Source of the DNA: an uncultured Lachnospiraceae bacterium
GTDB taxonomy: Bacteria > Bacillota > Clostridia > Lachnospirales > Lachnospiraceae
Direction: 5' to 3'
Assembly: GCA_947574135.1 (NCBI GenBank)
Contig: CANPIM010000006.1
Location: forward strand, 17,329-81,328
Length of the DNA stretch: 64,000 nt
Positions 42,217-50,976 of the stretch are shown piece after piece (the first letter of the stretch is position 1; each line of letters starts with the position of its first letter). The notes under the pieces are model-generated. The model was not told where the DNA came from, did not search any database, and saw nothing but the letters and a program-made list of their open reading frames with translations. A program made the position numbers and the translations under genes.

Positions 42217-42233
42217 GTTGTAAAAATTGCAAC
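42217..42233. promoter_or_regulatory. Predicted enhancer site for the sigma-54 activator
   Basis: Palindrome GTTGTAAAAATTGCAAC, about 120 bp upstream of the -24/-12 promoter, a usual distance for enhancer sites. A half-site GTTGC lies at 42197-42201. Confidence 0.6.
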
Positions 42234-42348
42234 GAAATGAAGGAGAAGGGAATGGATAAGGAGGGATAGGTGGAAACTTTTAAAAAATGATGTCTGATTT
42301 TGCCGGGTTTTGGGAAGGGACAAATTCTTTTTCATCATTTACAGATCA

Positions 42349-42365
42349 TTGGCATGGGTTTTGCT
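42349..42365 (+). promoter_or_regulatory. Sigma-54 promoter of the permease-dehydrogenase-rpoN operon
   Basis: TTGGCATGGGTTTTGCT: -24 GG and -12 GC 12 bp apart. It is 41 bp before the GntP-family permease start. Confidence 0.87.
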
Positions 42366-42405
42366 TTTTATACAGAATATAAAAACTTATAGGAGGGTTA
42401 AACTT

Positions 42406-43731
42406 ATGTCAACATCGTACGTGCTTATTGTTTTTGCTCTTGTCATTGTACTGATGATCTTCCTGATCTCCAAGTGCAAGGTCAATGCAGCCATGGGAAT
42501 CCTGATTGCCGCCCTGATTCTGGCCATCGCATTGGGAACTCCCTGGGAGGAAATCGAAGGCACCATCAACAGCGGCTTTTCCGGAACCATTAAGAGCGTG
42601 GCCATTGTCATCTTTCTGGGATGTACCATGGGAACAGTTCTGGAAAAAACCGGCGCGGCTGTCCGCATTACCAAATGGGCCATTCATCTGGTAGGAGAAA
42701 AGAATATGATCTGGGCCATCGCCCTGTCCTCCGCCATCTTGGGGATTCCCATTTTTGCAGACACGGTAGTGATTCTGCTGATCCCCATTGTGTCCCTGCT
42801 GGCCGTGCAGACCAAGAAATCCATGATGAGCTACGGCAGCGCCCTGTATCTGGGAGCATTGGTTACCGCTTCCCTGGTACCGCCTACTCCCGGCCCCGTA
42901 TCTGCGGCCGCACTTCTGGAGGTGCCTCTGGGGCAGGCCATTCTGTGGGGCGTGGTTGTTGCCATTCCCAGCGTCATCGCAGCTACGCTGTACTGTATGA
43001 CCTTAAAGACACCGGTGGAGCCCAAGGAGGAGTTTATCCTGGCAGCCAAGGAAAGCGAAGGGGCAGAGCTTCCCTCCCTTTTCAAATCCATGATGCCTAT
43101 TCTGTTCCCCCTGTTTCTCATTCTTTTGAACACGGTAGTGTCCGTGGTGGCTCCGGGAACTGGCATTGCAAATGTATGTGCCTTTATCGGAAGTCCTCTG
43201 GCCGCTCTGTTTACCGGCTGTATTCTGTCCCTGTTCCTCACCGGCAAGGAGTGGAAGAGCAAGAAGGTGCTGAATGACTGGGTAAACGAAGGCATCCTGG
43301 CTGCCGCTATGCCCATCGTGGTAACCGGTATGGGCGGAGCCCTGGCTACCTTTGTAAAGAATGCCGGCGTGGCAGAGAAGATTGCAGACATTATTGTACA
43401 GTCTCCCTTCCCGGCAATATTGATTCCCATTATCATTGCTGCTATCATCCATGTGGTCACCGGATCCAATGCCCTGGGCGTTATGACGGCAGCCGCTCTG
43501 GTGCAGCCCATGCTTTCCACTCTGGGAATTTCCCCGGTTGCAGCCTTCCTGGCCTGCGGTACCGGCGCCCTTATGTTTAAGCACGCCAATTCTTCCGGCT
43601 TCTGGGTAACTGTTTCCATGTCCAATATGGATGTCAATCAGGGTATCCGGGGCGTAGGCGGAGCCTCCACCGTAGCAGGCTTTACGGGAGCCGTGATCAC
43701 CTGCATTTTAGTTGCCCTGCATGTAATTTAA
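42406..43731 (+). CDS. GntP family permease (gluconate/sugar acid transporter)
   Basis: 441 aa, 12-14 transmembrane helices. Signatures include ILGIPIFADTVVILLIPI, LVTASLVPPTPGPVSAA (typical PPTPGP of the family), VVTGSNALGVMTAAALVQP and MFKHANSSGFWVTVSM. GntP carriers import sugar acids with protons or sodium; here the acid is likely the substrate that leads to OtnK/OtnC. The start ATG at 42406 follows AGGAGG. It is the first gene after the second sigma-54 promoter. Confidence 0.9.
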   Translation: MSTSYVLIVFALVIVLMIFLISKCKVNAAMGILIAALILAIALGTPWEEIEGTINSGFSGTIKSVAIVIFLGCTMGTVLEKTGAAVRITKWAIHLVGEKNMIWAIALSSAILGIPIFADTVVILLIPIVSLLAVQTKKSMMSYGSALYLGALVTASLVPPTPGPVSAAALLEVPLGQAILWGVVVAIPSVIAATLYCMTLKTPVEPKEEFILAAKESEGAELPSLFKSMMPILFPLFLILLNTVVSVVAPGTGIANVCAFIGSPLAALFTGCILSLFLTGKEWKSKKVLNDWVNEGILAAAMPIVVTGMGGALATFVKNAGVAEKIADIIVQSPFPAILIPIIIAAIIHVVTGSNALGVMTAAALVQPMLSTLGISPVAAFLACGTGALMFKHANSSGFWVTVSMSNMDVNQGIRGVGGASTVAGFTGAVITCILVALHVI

Positions 43732-43768
43732 TGACTCGTTTTCAGATACAGAAAGGATTGAGAATGCC

Positions 43769-44758
43769 ATGGAGAAATTTATCACACGGGCCGCTCGTTT
43801 AAACAAGGCCTATGACATTGAGCTTATAGAGCGTGAGCTGGAATGCGGAGAGGACGATATCATCGTCAAAAATCATATGATGGGCATCTGCGGCTCGGAC
43901 AAAAGCTTTTACCGGGGCTTTATGCCTCCGCAGACTGCGGAATTTCGGCAGCCTCCCCAGTTTCCCTTCCTGCTGGGCCATGAGAGCGGAGGCACGGTGG
44001 TGGCTGTGGGCAGCCGTGTCAGCGATTACAAGGTGGGAGATCAGGTCATAGCCTTTGGCTGGAACAACAATTTCGCCGATTATTTTAAGGCCAAGAATTT
44101 CCAGCTTCAGCCGGTTCCGGAAGGACTGGATATGGACATTGCCGCTCTGGGAGAGCCCACGGCCTGTGCCATGTATTCCGGGCTGCACACAGGCGTACAG
44201 CTGGGAGACACCGTGGTGATCATGGGCGGCGGCTATGCAGGCCAGATCATTGCCCAGTGCTCTAAGCTAAAGGGCGCCTATCGGGTGATTGTGGTGGATG
44301 TGCTGGAGGGAAAGCTTGAGCTGGCAAAATCCCTGGGGGCTGACCTGGTAATCAACTCTAAGGAGGAGGATCCGGTGGCAAAAGTCAAGGCGCTTACCGG
44401 AGGCCGGGGCGCAGATGTGGTGGTGGAGGCAGCAGGATCGGCAGAATCCTTTAACGCGGCCAGTGCCATGATCCGGCATAACGGAAAGTTTGTATTCTAC
44501 AGCTGGGTTACGACTCCTGTAACGTTAAATATCAGTCGGTGGCACGATGACGGGCTGGAATTTGTCAATACCTGTCTGGTGCATCATACCTGGCAGGAGC
44601 GCTTTGTCTGGGTGCCTGACACCCTGCGGCCCATTATTCAGGGTTCTGTAAAGATTAAGCCTCTTATCACCAATGAATTCCCGTTGGCAGATATCAAGGG
44701 AGGCTTTGATTTGGCGGACAAGGACGACGCGGCCATTAAGATTGTCTTTCGTCCCTGA
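43769..44758 (+). CDS. Zinc-type medium-chain alcohol dehydrogenase
   Basis: 329 aa. The catalytic zinc site is seen in GICGSDKSFYRG and LLGHESGGTVVAVG; the NAD-binding region has VIMGGGYAGQIIAQCSK and VVDVLEGKLELAKSLGADLVIN. The lobe with the four structural-zinc cysteines is absent (the chain passes through VIAFGWNNNFADYFKA instead), which shortens it. It probably oxidises a hydroxyl group of the imported sugar acid. The exact substrate is unknown. It follows the permease by 38 nt in the same operon. Confidence 0.85.
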   Translation: MEKFITRAARLNKAYDIELIERELECGEDDIIVKNHMMGICGSDKSFYRGFMPPQTAEFRQPPQFPFLLGHESGGTVVAVGSRVSDYKVGDQVIAFGWNNNFADYFKAKNFQLQPVPEGLDMDIAALGEPTACAMYSGLHTGVQLGDTVVIMGGGYAGQIIAQCSKLKGAYRVIVVDVLEGKLELAKSLGADLVINSKEEDPVAKVKALTGGRGADVVVEAAGSAESFNAASAMIRHNGKFVFYSWVTTPVTLNISRWHDDGLEFVNTCLVHHTWQERFVWVPDTLRPIIQGSVKIKPLITNEFPLADIKGGFDLADKDDAAIKIVFRP

Positions 44759-44822
44759 GAGGATGGAGAGCTGACCGAGGATGGGTCAGGCAAAACAAAG
44801 AATAAAAGGAGTTGTACATCAC

Positions 44823-46187
44823 ATGGATTATACCAATCTTTTGAAGCATTCTACGAAACGGTCCAGGGTGGGCATTATCGGCGCCACCCGCGGTTATGGC
44901 TACACGCTGCTGGCCCAGATTCCCAAGGTAAAGCTTATGGATCTTCGGGTAATCTGCTCCCGGCATCCCCACGAGTGTCTGGAGGTGTTAAAGGAGATCG
45001 GATATGAGGAGAGCCGGATTGTGGTCTGCCGGGATGAGGAGGAGATCCGGGGAGCTTCCCAGGAGGCCATCCTGATTGTCAGCGATTATCGCCTGGTCAT
45101 GGAGTGCGGCATCACAGCCCTGGTAGAGTGCACGGGAAATACGGCAGTGAGCTCGGATGCAGCCCTGTCTGCCCTGAAAAAGGGAATCAATGTGTATATG
45201 GTTTCCAAGGAGACGGACAGTGTGTGCGGGCCCCTCTTAAACCAGGTGGCAGCGGAAAACGGCGTGGTGTATGCCCTGGTAAACGGGGATCAGCCACGGA
45301 ACCTTTTGGATCTCTATTCCTGGGCCATGCTGCTGGGCCTGGAGGTGGTTGCGGCCGGAAAGTCCAGCGAGTATGATTTTGTCTGGGATCGGGAGACCAA
45401 GGAGCTGACCTACACAGACGGAAGCGGCGCAAAGGAGCAGATGCCGGAAATGCTGGATTGCTGGCGCTATGAGGGAACAGAGACCCTGAAGGAGCGGCGC
45501 AGGCTGGTGGACAAATATGCGGAGGTGATCTCTGCGGATCTCTGCGAGATGAACCTGGTCTCCAATATTACGGGCCTTACACCGGCGAATCCCTTCCTCA
45601 GCTATCCTGTGGCCAAGGTGAGCGAGCTGGCGGATATCTTTATTCCGGAGGAGGACGGAGGAATCCTGAAAAAGTCCGGGGTGGTGGATGTGTTCTACAA
45701 CCTGCGGGAGAAGGATGAGGCCAGCTTCTGCGGGGGGGAGTTTATCATTATTAAGTGTGAAAATGAAAAGATGTGGGAGATCCTCAAGGGGAAGGGCCAT
45801 GTCATGAGCAAGAGCGGAAAGTACGCCTGTGTATACTATCCCTATCACTATATGGGGCTGGAGACACCGGTTTCCATTCTCCTGGGAGATCTTATGGGAA
45901 TCGGCTCCCATCCGGAATGCAGACAGGTGTCGGTGCTGGCCGGCGTGGCTCAAGAGGATCTGCCCAAGGGAACTGTGCTCACAGTGGAGGGACATCACCA
46001 TGCCATAAAGGGCCTGGTGCCGGAGCTTCTGGAGCGGGAGGCTGTGGGGGATTTGGCGCCCTTCTACCTGTTAAACGGCGCCACCCTGGAGCGGGAGGTA
46101 AAGGCCGGGGATCCCATTACGCGAAAGGATGTGGATCTGTCCGGGCTGGAAATCTATAAATTGTATGCAAAGGGACTGGAGCTCTAA
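44823..46187 (+). CDS. NAD(P)-dependent oxidoreductase with SAF domain (homoserine dehydrogenase-like)
   Basis: 454 aa. The N-terminal Rossmann part has GIIGATRGYGYTLLAQ, ALVECTGNTAVSSDAALSALKKG and NVYMVSKETDSVCGP, as in homoserine-dehydrogenase-like oxidoreductases; the C-terminal 100 residues form a SAF-type domain (VLAGVAQEDLPKGTVLTVEGHHHAIKGLVP and VKAGDPITRKDVDL). Such proteins often occur in sugar-acid operons but their reactions are poorly defined. The ATG at 44823 follows AAAGGAG. The ATG 42 nt upstream is an alternative. It lies between the alcohol dehydrogenase and rpoN. Confidence 0.8.
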   Translation: MDYTNLLKHSTKRSRVGIIGATRGYGYTLLAQIPKVKLMDLRVICSRHPHECLEVLKEIGYEESRIVVCRDEEEIRGASQEAILIVSDYRLVMECGITALVECTGNTAVSSDAALSALKKGINVYMVSKETDSVCGPLLNQVAAENGVVYALVNGDQPRNLLDLYSWAMLLGLEVVAAGKSSEYDFVWDRETKELTYTDGSGAKEQMPEMLDCWRYEGTETLKERRRLVDKYAEVISADLCEMNLVSNITGLTPANPFLSYPVAKVSELADIFIPEEDGGILKKSGVVDVFYNLREKDEASFCGGEFIIIKCENEKMWEILKGKGHVMSKSGKYACVYYPYHYMGLETPVSILLGDLMGIGSHPECRQVSVLAGVAQEDLPKGTVLTVEGHHHAIKGLVPELLEREAVGDLAPFYLLNGATLEREVKAGDPITRKDVDLSGLEIYKLYAKGLEL

Positions 46188-46241
46188 AAGGAGCCAAAGG
46201 TTTCAGAGCATGGTATGCTTGTGCAAAGGAGAGGGCAGAGC

Positions 46242-47591
46242 ATGGAGTTGGAATACGAAATACAGCTGGAGCAAAAACAGCTCCTGGCGCCTAGCCAGAT
46301 ACAATCCCTGGAGATTTTAGCCATGGATCAGGGAGAGCTGAGCCAGTTCCTGCAAAATGAATATTTGGAGAATCCTCTGCTGGAGTGGAGCGGAGAGAGC
46401 GGCATGGGAGCCGGCTCCGAGGAGCTTCGCAAGACCTATGAGCATACTGTAACCTATGGAAGAAGCTATGAAGAGATGGTGGAGGAAGAGTATAAGAGGA
46501 GAAGAGATATCCCTGTGCAGGACCAGGACCAGATAAAAAATTATCTCCTCTATCAGCTTCCCCAGCAGCGATTTTCCCCTTCCCAGTGGAGATTACTGGA
46601 GTATCTGGTGGATTGCCTGGACGACACCGGGTTTTTCACCGTTCCTCTGGAGGAAGTGGCACAAAAGACAAAAACATCCGTGGATGAGGCAGCCTATGCC
46701 TTAAGCATCCTCCAGGGTCTGGAGCCTTGGGGGATCTTTTCGCCGGATCTGAAAAGCTGCCTTTTAAAGCAGCTGGAGATGGAGGGTCTTAGAGGCACGC
46801 CTGTGTGGCGGGTGGTGGAGGAGCATCTGACCGATGTGGCAGAGGGACGGATCAGCAACATTTCCCGAAGCCTATGTCTGTCCACCCTGGAGGTGCGCAA
46901 GTGCATTGAGCAGATTGCCAGGCTGAATCCCCGGCCCATGCGGGAGTTTAGCGAGGGAAAGGCCAATTACCTGGTGCCGGATATTATTTTCCGGAGAGAG
47001 AAGGACAGGTGGGAGATAGAGCTGAATGACAGCTGGGTGGAGGATTATCACATCAACGATTACTATGTTCAGATGTTAAAAAGCTCCCAGGATGAGGAGC
47101 TCAGCCAGTATTTTCGCAGCAGGCTGGAGCGAGTGCGGTTTGTGATGAACAGCATTGCCCAGAGAAGGCAGACCCTTTTGGCCATTGCCCGGGAGGTTTT
47201 GGAGAAGCAGAAGGCCTATCTGGAGGGGAGGGACTTTCTAAAGCCCATGACCATGAAGGATGTGGCGGAGGCGGTGGGAATTCACACCTCCACAGTAAGC
47301 CGGGCCATCAAGGGAAAATATCTGCAGTATCCCGGGGGAACTCTGCTGATGAAAAGCCTGTTTTCTGCCCCGGTCTCCACAGCAAAGGGAGATGGGGCAG
47401 TGGGAACCATGGAGCTAAAGGAGCTGCTTCGGGAGCTGATCCTTGCGGAGGATAAGCGAAAGCCCTATAGCGATCAGGCTTTGGCAGAGGCCCTTAAGAA
47501 GAAAAACATCAAGCTCTCCCGAAGAGCAGTGACCAAATACCGGGAGGAGATGGGAATCCCGGGAAGCTATACCAGAAAAGAGCTGGATTAG
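46242..47591 (+). CDS. rpoN: RNA polymerase sigma-54 factor
   Basis: 449 aa. Region I is LEYEIQLEQKQLLAPSQIQSLEILAM, followed by an acidic linker, core-binding regions (LVPDIIFRREKDRWEIELND), a helix-turn-helix KDVAEAVGIHTSTVSRAIKGKYLQ and the RpoN box, read here as SRRAVTKYRE (usual ARRTVAKYRE). It recognises -24/-12 promoters, two of which lie in this gene block. It is the last gene of the operon and its stop is six bases from the converging nagA stop. The start at 46242 follows AAAGGAG. Confidence 0.93.
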   Translation: MELEYEIQLEQKQLLAPSQIQSLEILAMDQGELSQFLQNEYLENPLLEWSGESGMGAGSEELRKTYEHTVTYGRSYEEMVEEEYKRRRDIPVQDQDQIKNYLLYQLPQQRFSPSQWRLLEYLVDCLDDTGFFTVPLEEVAQKTKTSVDEAAYALSILQGLEPWGIFSPDLKSCLLKQLEMEGLRGTPVWRVVEEHLTDVAEGRISNISRSLCLSTLEVRKCIEQIARLNPRPMREFSEGKANYLVPDIIFRREKDRWEIELNDSWVEDYHINDYYVQMLKSSQDEELSQYFRSRLERVRFVMNSIAQRRQTLLAIAREVLEKQKAYLEGRDFLKPMTMKDVAEAVGIHTSTVSRAIKGKYLQYPGGTLLMKSLFSAPVSTAKGDGAVGTMELKELLRELILAEDKRKPYSDQALAEALKKKNIKLSRRAVTKYREEMGIPGSYTRKELD

Positions 47592-47597
47592 CCATTT

Positions 47598-48782
47598 TTA
47601 TAAAAGCTCTCCCTCATAAACCAGGGATTGTATCTCCAGCTCCTCATTGAGCAGCACCACATTGGCGGCCTTGCCCGGAACCAGACTGCCGTAACGATCA
47701 TAGATGCCGATGGACTTGGCTGAATTCACGGCCGCACATTTGACGGCAGTGCCCAGAGGAATCCCCATGTCCTTCACCACATGGCGGAGGCAATCCATCA
47801 GATTGGTGGCAGAGCCGGCAATGGTGCCGTCCGCCAGGGTGGCCAGAGGGCCGCAGACCTTTACGGCCTGTCCCCCAAGGGAATAATCTCCGTCTGTAAG
47901 TCCGGTGGCCATCATACTGTCACTGATAAGAATCACCCGGTCGTCTCCAAACATCTGGAAGGCCGCCCGCACCACGGCAGGCGCCAGGTGAATGCCGTCG
48001 CAGATAAGCTCCACCTGGCAATGGGGATCGTCAAAGGCGGCGCCCACCACCCCGGGAGCCCGGTGGGAGAAGGGCATCATGGCATTAAAGAGATGGGTGG
48101 CATGGCTGGCTCCGGCCAGGAAAGCCTCCCGGGCAATGTCATAGCCCGCAGTGGTGTGGGCCAGGCTTAACACCACCTGGTCCTTTAGGGTCCGGATAAA
48201 TTCCATGGCTCCCGGCTCCTCCGGTGCCAAGGATACCAGGCGGTAAAGCCCTCCTGCGGCCTCCTGGAGCCTTTGAAACATGGGGATATCCGGCTTTTTC
48301 AGATAGAGGGGATTCTGCGCCCCTTTTTTTTCGTAGGACAAAAAGGGGCCTTCCATGTGAATCCCTACCAGGCGTGCGCCGGCCTGTGAGGAATGGCTGC
48401 CTCCGGGCGTGCCGCCAGTCTGGGAGGAAGGGCAATTCTCCAGAATCCGTGCCTGTTTTTGCGCAAATTTTTGGGCTTCCCCCCCGATGCCGGCCAGAGT
48501 TTCCTCCGGCAGAGTCATGGTGGCCGGACAGATCTGGGTAACGCCGTTTTTCAGCTCATAATCCGCAATGGCCTCCATAGCCTCCTGGGTGCCGTCGCAG
48601 AAATCATAGCCCACACAGCCGTGAAAATGGATGTCTGTCAGGCCGGGAATGGCGTAGGCGCCCCTTCCGTCCAGCACCTTATCATCCTTGGAGGCGGTGC
48701 TTAGTGAGCTTCCCTCTGTGTAGAGCTCTCCGGGGGCAAAGTGGCCATCCTCCTGAAATACCCGAATATTTTTTATAATCAT
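47598..48782 (-). CDS. nagA: N-acetylglucosamine-6-phosphate deacetylase
   Basis: 394 aa amidohydrolase removing acetate from GlcNAc-6-phosphate. Metal-binding stretches are DIHFHGCVGYDF, the glutamate in GIHMEGPFLS, SLAHTTAGYD and HATHLFNAMMPF; the catalytic aspartate is in LISDSMMATG. A low-complexity insert of about 20 residues (SQTGGTPGGSHSSQAGA) sits near residue 123-139. nagB is just upstream on the same strand, so the two degrade amino sugars to fructose-6-phosphate. Confidence 0.93.
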   Translation of the reverse strand: MIIKNIRVFQEDGHFAPGELYTEGSSLSTASKDDKVLDGRGAYAIPGLTDIHFHGCVGYDFCDGTQEAMEAIADYELKNGVTQICPATMTLPEETLAGIGGEAQKFAQKQARILENCPSSQTGGTPGGSHSSQAGARLVGIHMEGPFLSYEKKGAQNPLYLKKPDIPMFQRLQEAAGGLYRLVSLAPEEPGAMEFIRTLKDQVVLSLAHTTAGYDIAREAFLAGASHATHLFNAMMPFSHRAPGVVGAAFDDPHCQVELICDGIHLAPAVVRAAFQMFGDDRVILISDSMMATGLTDGDYSLGGQAVKVCGPLATLADGTIAGSATNLMDCLRHVVKDMGIPLGTAVKCAAVNSAKSIGIYDRYGSLVPGKAANVVLLNEELEIQSLVYEGELL

Positions 48783-48865
48783 TAGAAATGCCTCCTATTT
48801 GAAATTGCTGCGCAATAGCACGAAGAGATTTTGCCGTCCAGCAGAAAATATTTCTTGCCGATATC

Positions 48866-48882
48866 CTCTTTTGACAAGACCA
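48866..48882. repeat. Copy of the ATCCTCTTTTGACAAGA motif
   Basis: 17 bp identical to 6524-6540. It lies between nagB and nagA, in their shared transcript leader region. Confidence 0.45.
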
Positions 48883-48950
48883 TAAGAGCCTTTATCTAAA
48901 GAGGGGATGCGGATAGCTTGCCACAGGGAAGCGGATATTATACCACAAAC

Positions 48951-49682
48951 TTACAGCTTCATCAGGGAAAGTGCTGCCTCGTCAGCCACCAGCATCACAT
49001 CCGGGTGGAGCTGGAGAACGGAGGCCGGCACCTGGGGAGTAACTGGTCCTTCCACGGACTTTTTCAGAATCTCCGCCTTATCCTCTCCGCTGATGACAAA
49101 GAGAATCTTCCGGGCCAGCATAATATTCCGGATGCCCATGGTATAGGCCTGGCGGGGAACGTCCTCAGCCTTCTCAAAGAAGCGCTTATTGGCCTCAATG
49201 GTCAGGGGGGTGAGATCCACGCAGTGGGTCTCCAGCTCAAAGGAATCCCCCGGCTCATTAAATCCAATGTGTCCATCATGTCCGATTCCCAAAAGCTGCA
49301 GATCAATGCCGCCCATCCCTGCAATAATGGCATTGTACTGGCTGCAGGCCTTCTGGCTGTCGGTCTCGGCTCCGTTGGGCACATGGGTATTTTCCATGGA
49401 AATATTAATGCCGGAGAAGAGATTCTTGTTCATAAAATACCGGTAGCTCTGGTCATTGTCCGGGGTTAATCCCTTGTACTCGTCCAGATTTACGGTTTTT
49501 ACCTGGGAGAAATCCAGAAGTCCGTCCTTGCACCACTGAATCAGGTGTCCGTAAGCGCCCACGGGAGTGGAACCGGTGGCCAGGCCCAGCACACAGTCCG
49601 GCTTCAGAGTTACCTGAGCGGCCATGATCTGAGCGGCCTTTTTGCTCATTTCTTCGTAATTTTTGGTTTTGTAGATTTTCAT
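48951..49682 (-). CDS. nagB: Glucosamine-6-phosphate deaminase
   Basis: 243 aa. LGLATGSTPVGAY binds the phosphate, VNLDEYKGL and LLGIGHDGHIGFNEPG hold the catalytic acid and histidine, and GIRNIMLARKI is another signature. It converts glucosamine-6-phosphate to fructose-6-phosphate and ammonia. nagA follows 168 bp downstream; a TATACT -10 box lies about 40 bp upstream of the start. Confidence 0.94.
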   Translation of the reverse strand: MKIYKTKNYEEMSKKAAQIMAAQVTLKPDCVLGLATGSTPVGAYGHLIQWCKDGLLDFSQVKTVNLDEYKGLTPDNDQSYRYFMNKNLFSGINISMENTHVPNGAETDSQKACSQYNAIIAGMGGIDLQLLGIGHDGHIGFNEPGDSFELETHCVDLTPLTIEANKRFFEKAEDVPRQAYTMGIRNIMLARKILFVISGEDKAEILKKSVEGPVTPQVPASVLQLHPDVMLVADEAALSLMKL

Positions 49683-49847
49683 AGATTCACCTTGCTGCAG
49701 GCCGGATTTGGCAGCCTGCCCTTTCTTTTTTAGTATAGCAGATTTTTCCGGGGGAGCATAGAAAAATTAAAATTTTTTTCTATTGTGCCCAGGGAAGGAA
49801 AATTGTTGCAGGATTTGGGAGATTTGTTGCGGTTTTTTCAGAAGCCA

Positions 49848-49876
49848 TTGTGAAATGCTGTGGTTTGTAGTATCAT
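49848..49876 (+). promoter_or_regulatory. Sigma-A promoter of galE
   Basis: TTGTGA (49848-49853), 17-bp spacer, TATCAT (49871-49876). Confidence 0.55.
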
Positions 49877-49944
49877 AACAGGCAGATGGAAGCCATGGGC
49901 GCGTGGAGAGAACCCATGCTGATAAAAAAGGAGGAATATTGGCT

Positions 49945-50961
49945 ATGGCAATTTTAGTGACAGGCGGAGCAGGATACATTGGAAGCCATACCTGCGTGGA
50001 GCTCTTAAACGAGGGGTATGAGGTTGTGGTGATGGACAATCTCTATAATTCCAGCAAAAAGGCACTGGACCGGGTGGAGGAGATCACCGGAAAAAGGGTG
50101 ACCTTTTATGAGACAGATATGCTGGATCGGGCCGGGGTAGAGCGAATCTTTGAGAAGGAGTCCATTGACGCAGTGATTCATTTTGCAGGGCTCAAGGCTG
50201 TGGGAGAGTCTGTCGCCAAGCCTATCGAATACTATTATAACAATATGGCAGGCACCCTGATTTTATGCGATACCATGCGCAAGGCCGGGGTGAAAAATAT
50301 TGTATTCAGCTCCTCGGCTACGGTGTATGGAGATCCCGCCTTTGTTCCCATTACGGAGGACTGTCCCAAGGGAAAAATTACCAATCCATACGGGCAGACC
50401 AAGAGCATGCTGGAGCAGGTGCTCACGGATATTCAAGTGTCCGATCCGGAGTGGAACGTGATTCTGCTGCGGTATTTCAATCCCATTGGCGCCCATAAGA
50501 GCGGAAAAATCGGGGAGGATCCCAAGGGAATTCCCAATAACCTGCTGCCCTATGTGGCCCAGGTAGCCATTGGGAAGCTTGCGTGCATCGGGGTGTTTGG
50601 CAACGACTATGACACGCCGGACGGAACTGGTGTTCGGGATTATATCCATGTGGTGGATCTGGCCAAGGGCCATGTAAAGGCTATCCGGAAGCTGGAGGAA
50701 AAGAAGGGGGTACTGGTGTACAACCTGGGAACCGGAAAGGGCTATAGCGTGCTGGAGGTGGTAAAGGCCTTTGGAAAGGCCTGCGGCAAGGAGCTGCCCT
50801 ATACCATCAAGCCCCGCCGCCCGGGAGATATTGCCCAGTGCTACGCGGATCCTTCCCTGGCGAAAAAGGAGCTTGGCTGGGAGGCGGCCTACGGCATTGA
50901 GGAGATGTGTGCGGATTCCTGGAGATGGCAGAGCCAGAATCCCGACGGGTACGGGGAATAA
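49945..50961 (+). CDS. galE: UDP-glucose 4-epimerase
   Basis: 338 aa short-chain dehydrogenase fold. NAD motif [10 protein letters not shown] at the N-terminus, serine-tyrosine-lysine site in [10 protein letters not shown] and [12 protein letters not shown], substrate loops [13 protein letters not shown] and [12 protein letters not shown]. It interconverts UDP-glucose and UDP-galactose. The start at 49945 follows AGGAGG. A membrane glycosyltransferase is next, so the pair may serve cell-surface glycan synthesis. Confidence 0.94.
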   Translation: MAILVTGGAGYIGSHTCVELLNEGYEVVVMDNLYNSSKKALDRVEEITGKRVTFYETDMLDRAGVERIFEKESIDAVIHFAGLKAVGESVAKPIEYYYNNMAGTLILCDTMRKAGVKNIVFSSSATVYGDPAFVPITEDCPKGKITNPYGQTKSMLEQVLTDIQVSDPEWNVILLRYFNPIGAHKSGKIGEDPKGIPNNLLPYVAQVAIGKLACIGVFGNDYDTPDGTGVRDYIHVVDLAKGHVKAIRKLEEKKGVLVYNLGTGKGYSVLEVVKAFGKACGKELPYTIKPRRPGDIAQCYADPSLAKKELGWEAAYGIEEMCADSWRWQSQNPDGYGE

Positions 50962-50976
50962 CAGGACGGTGGGCCA

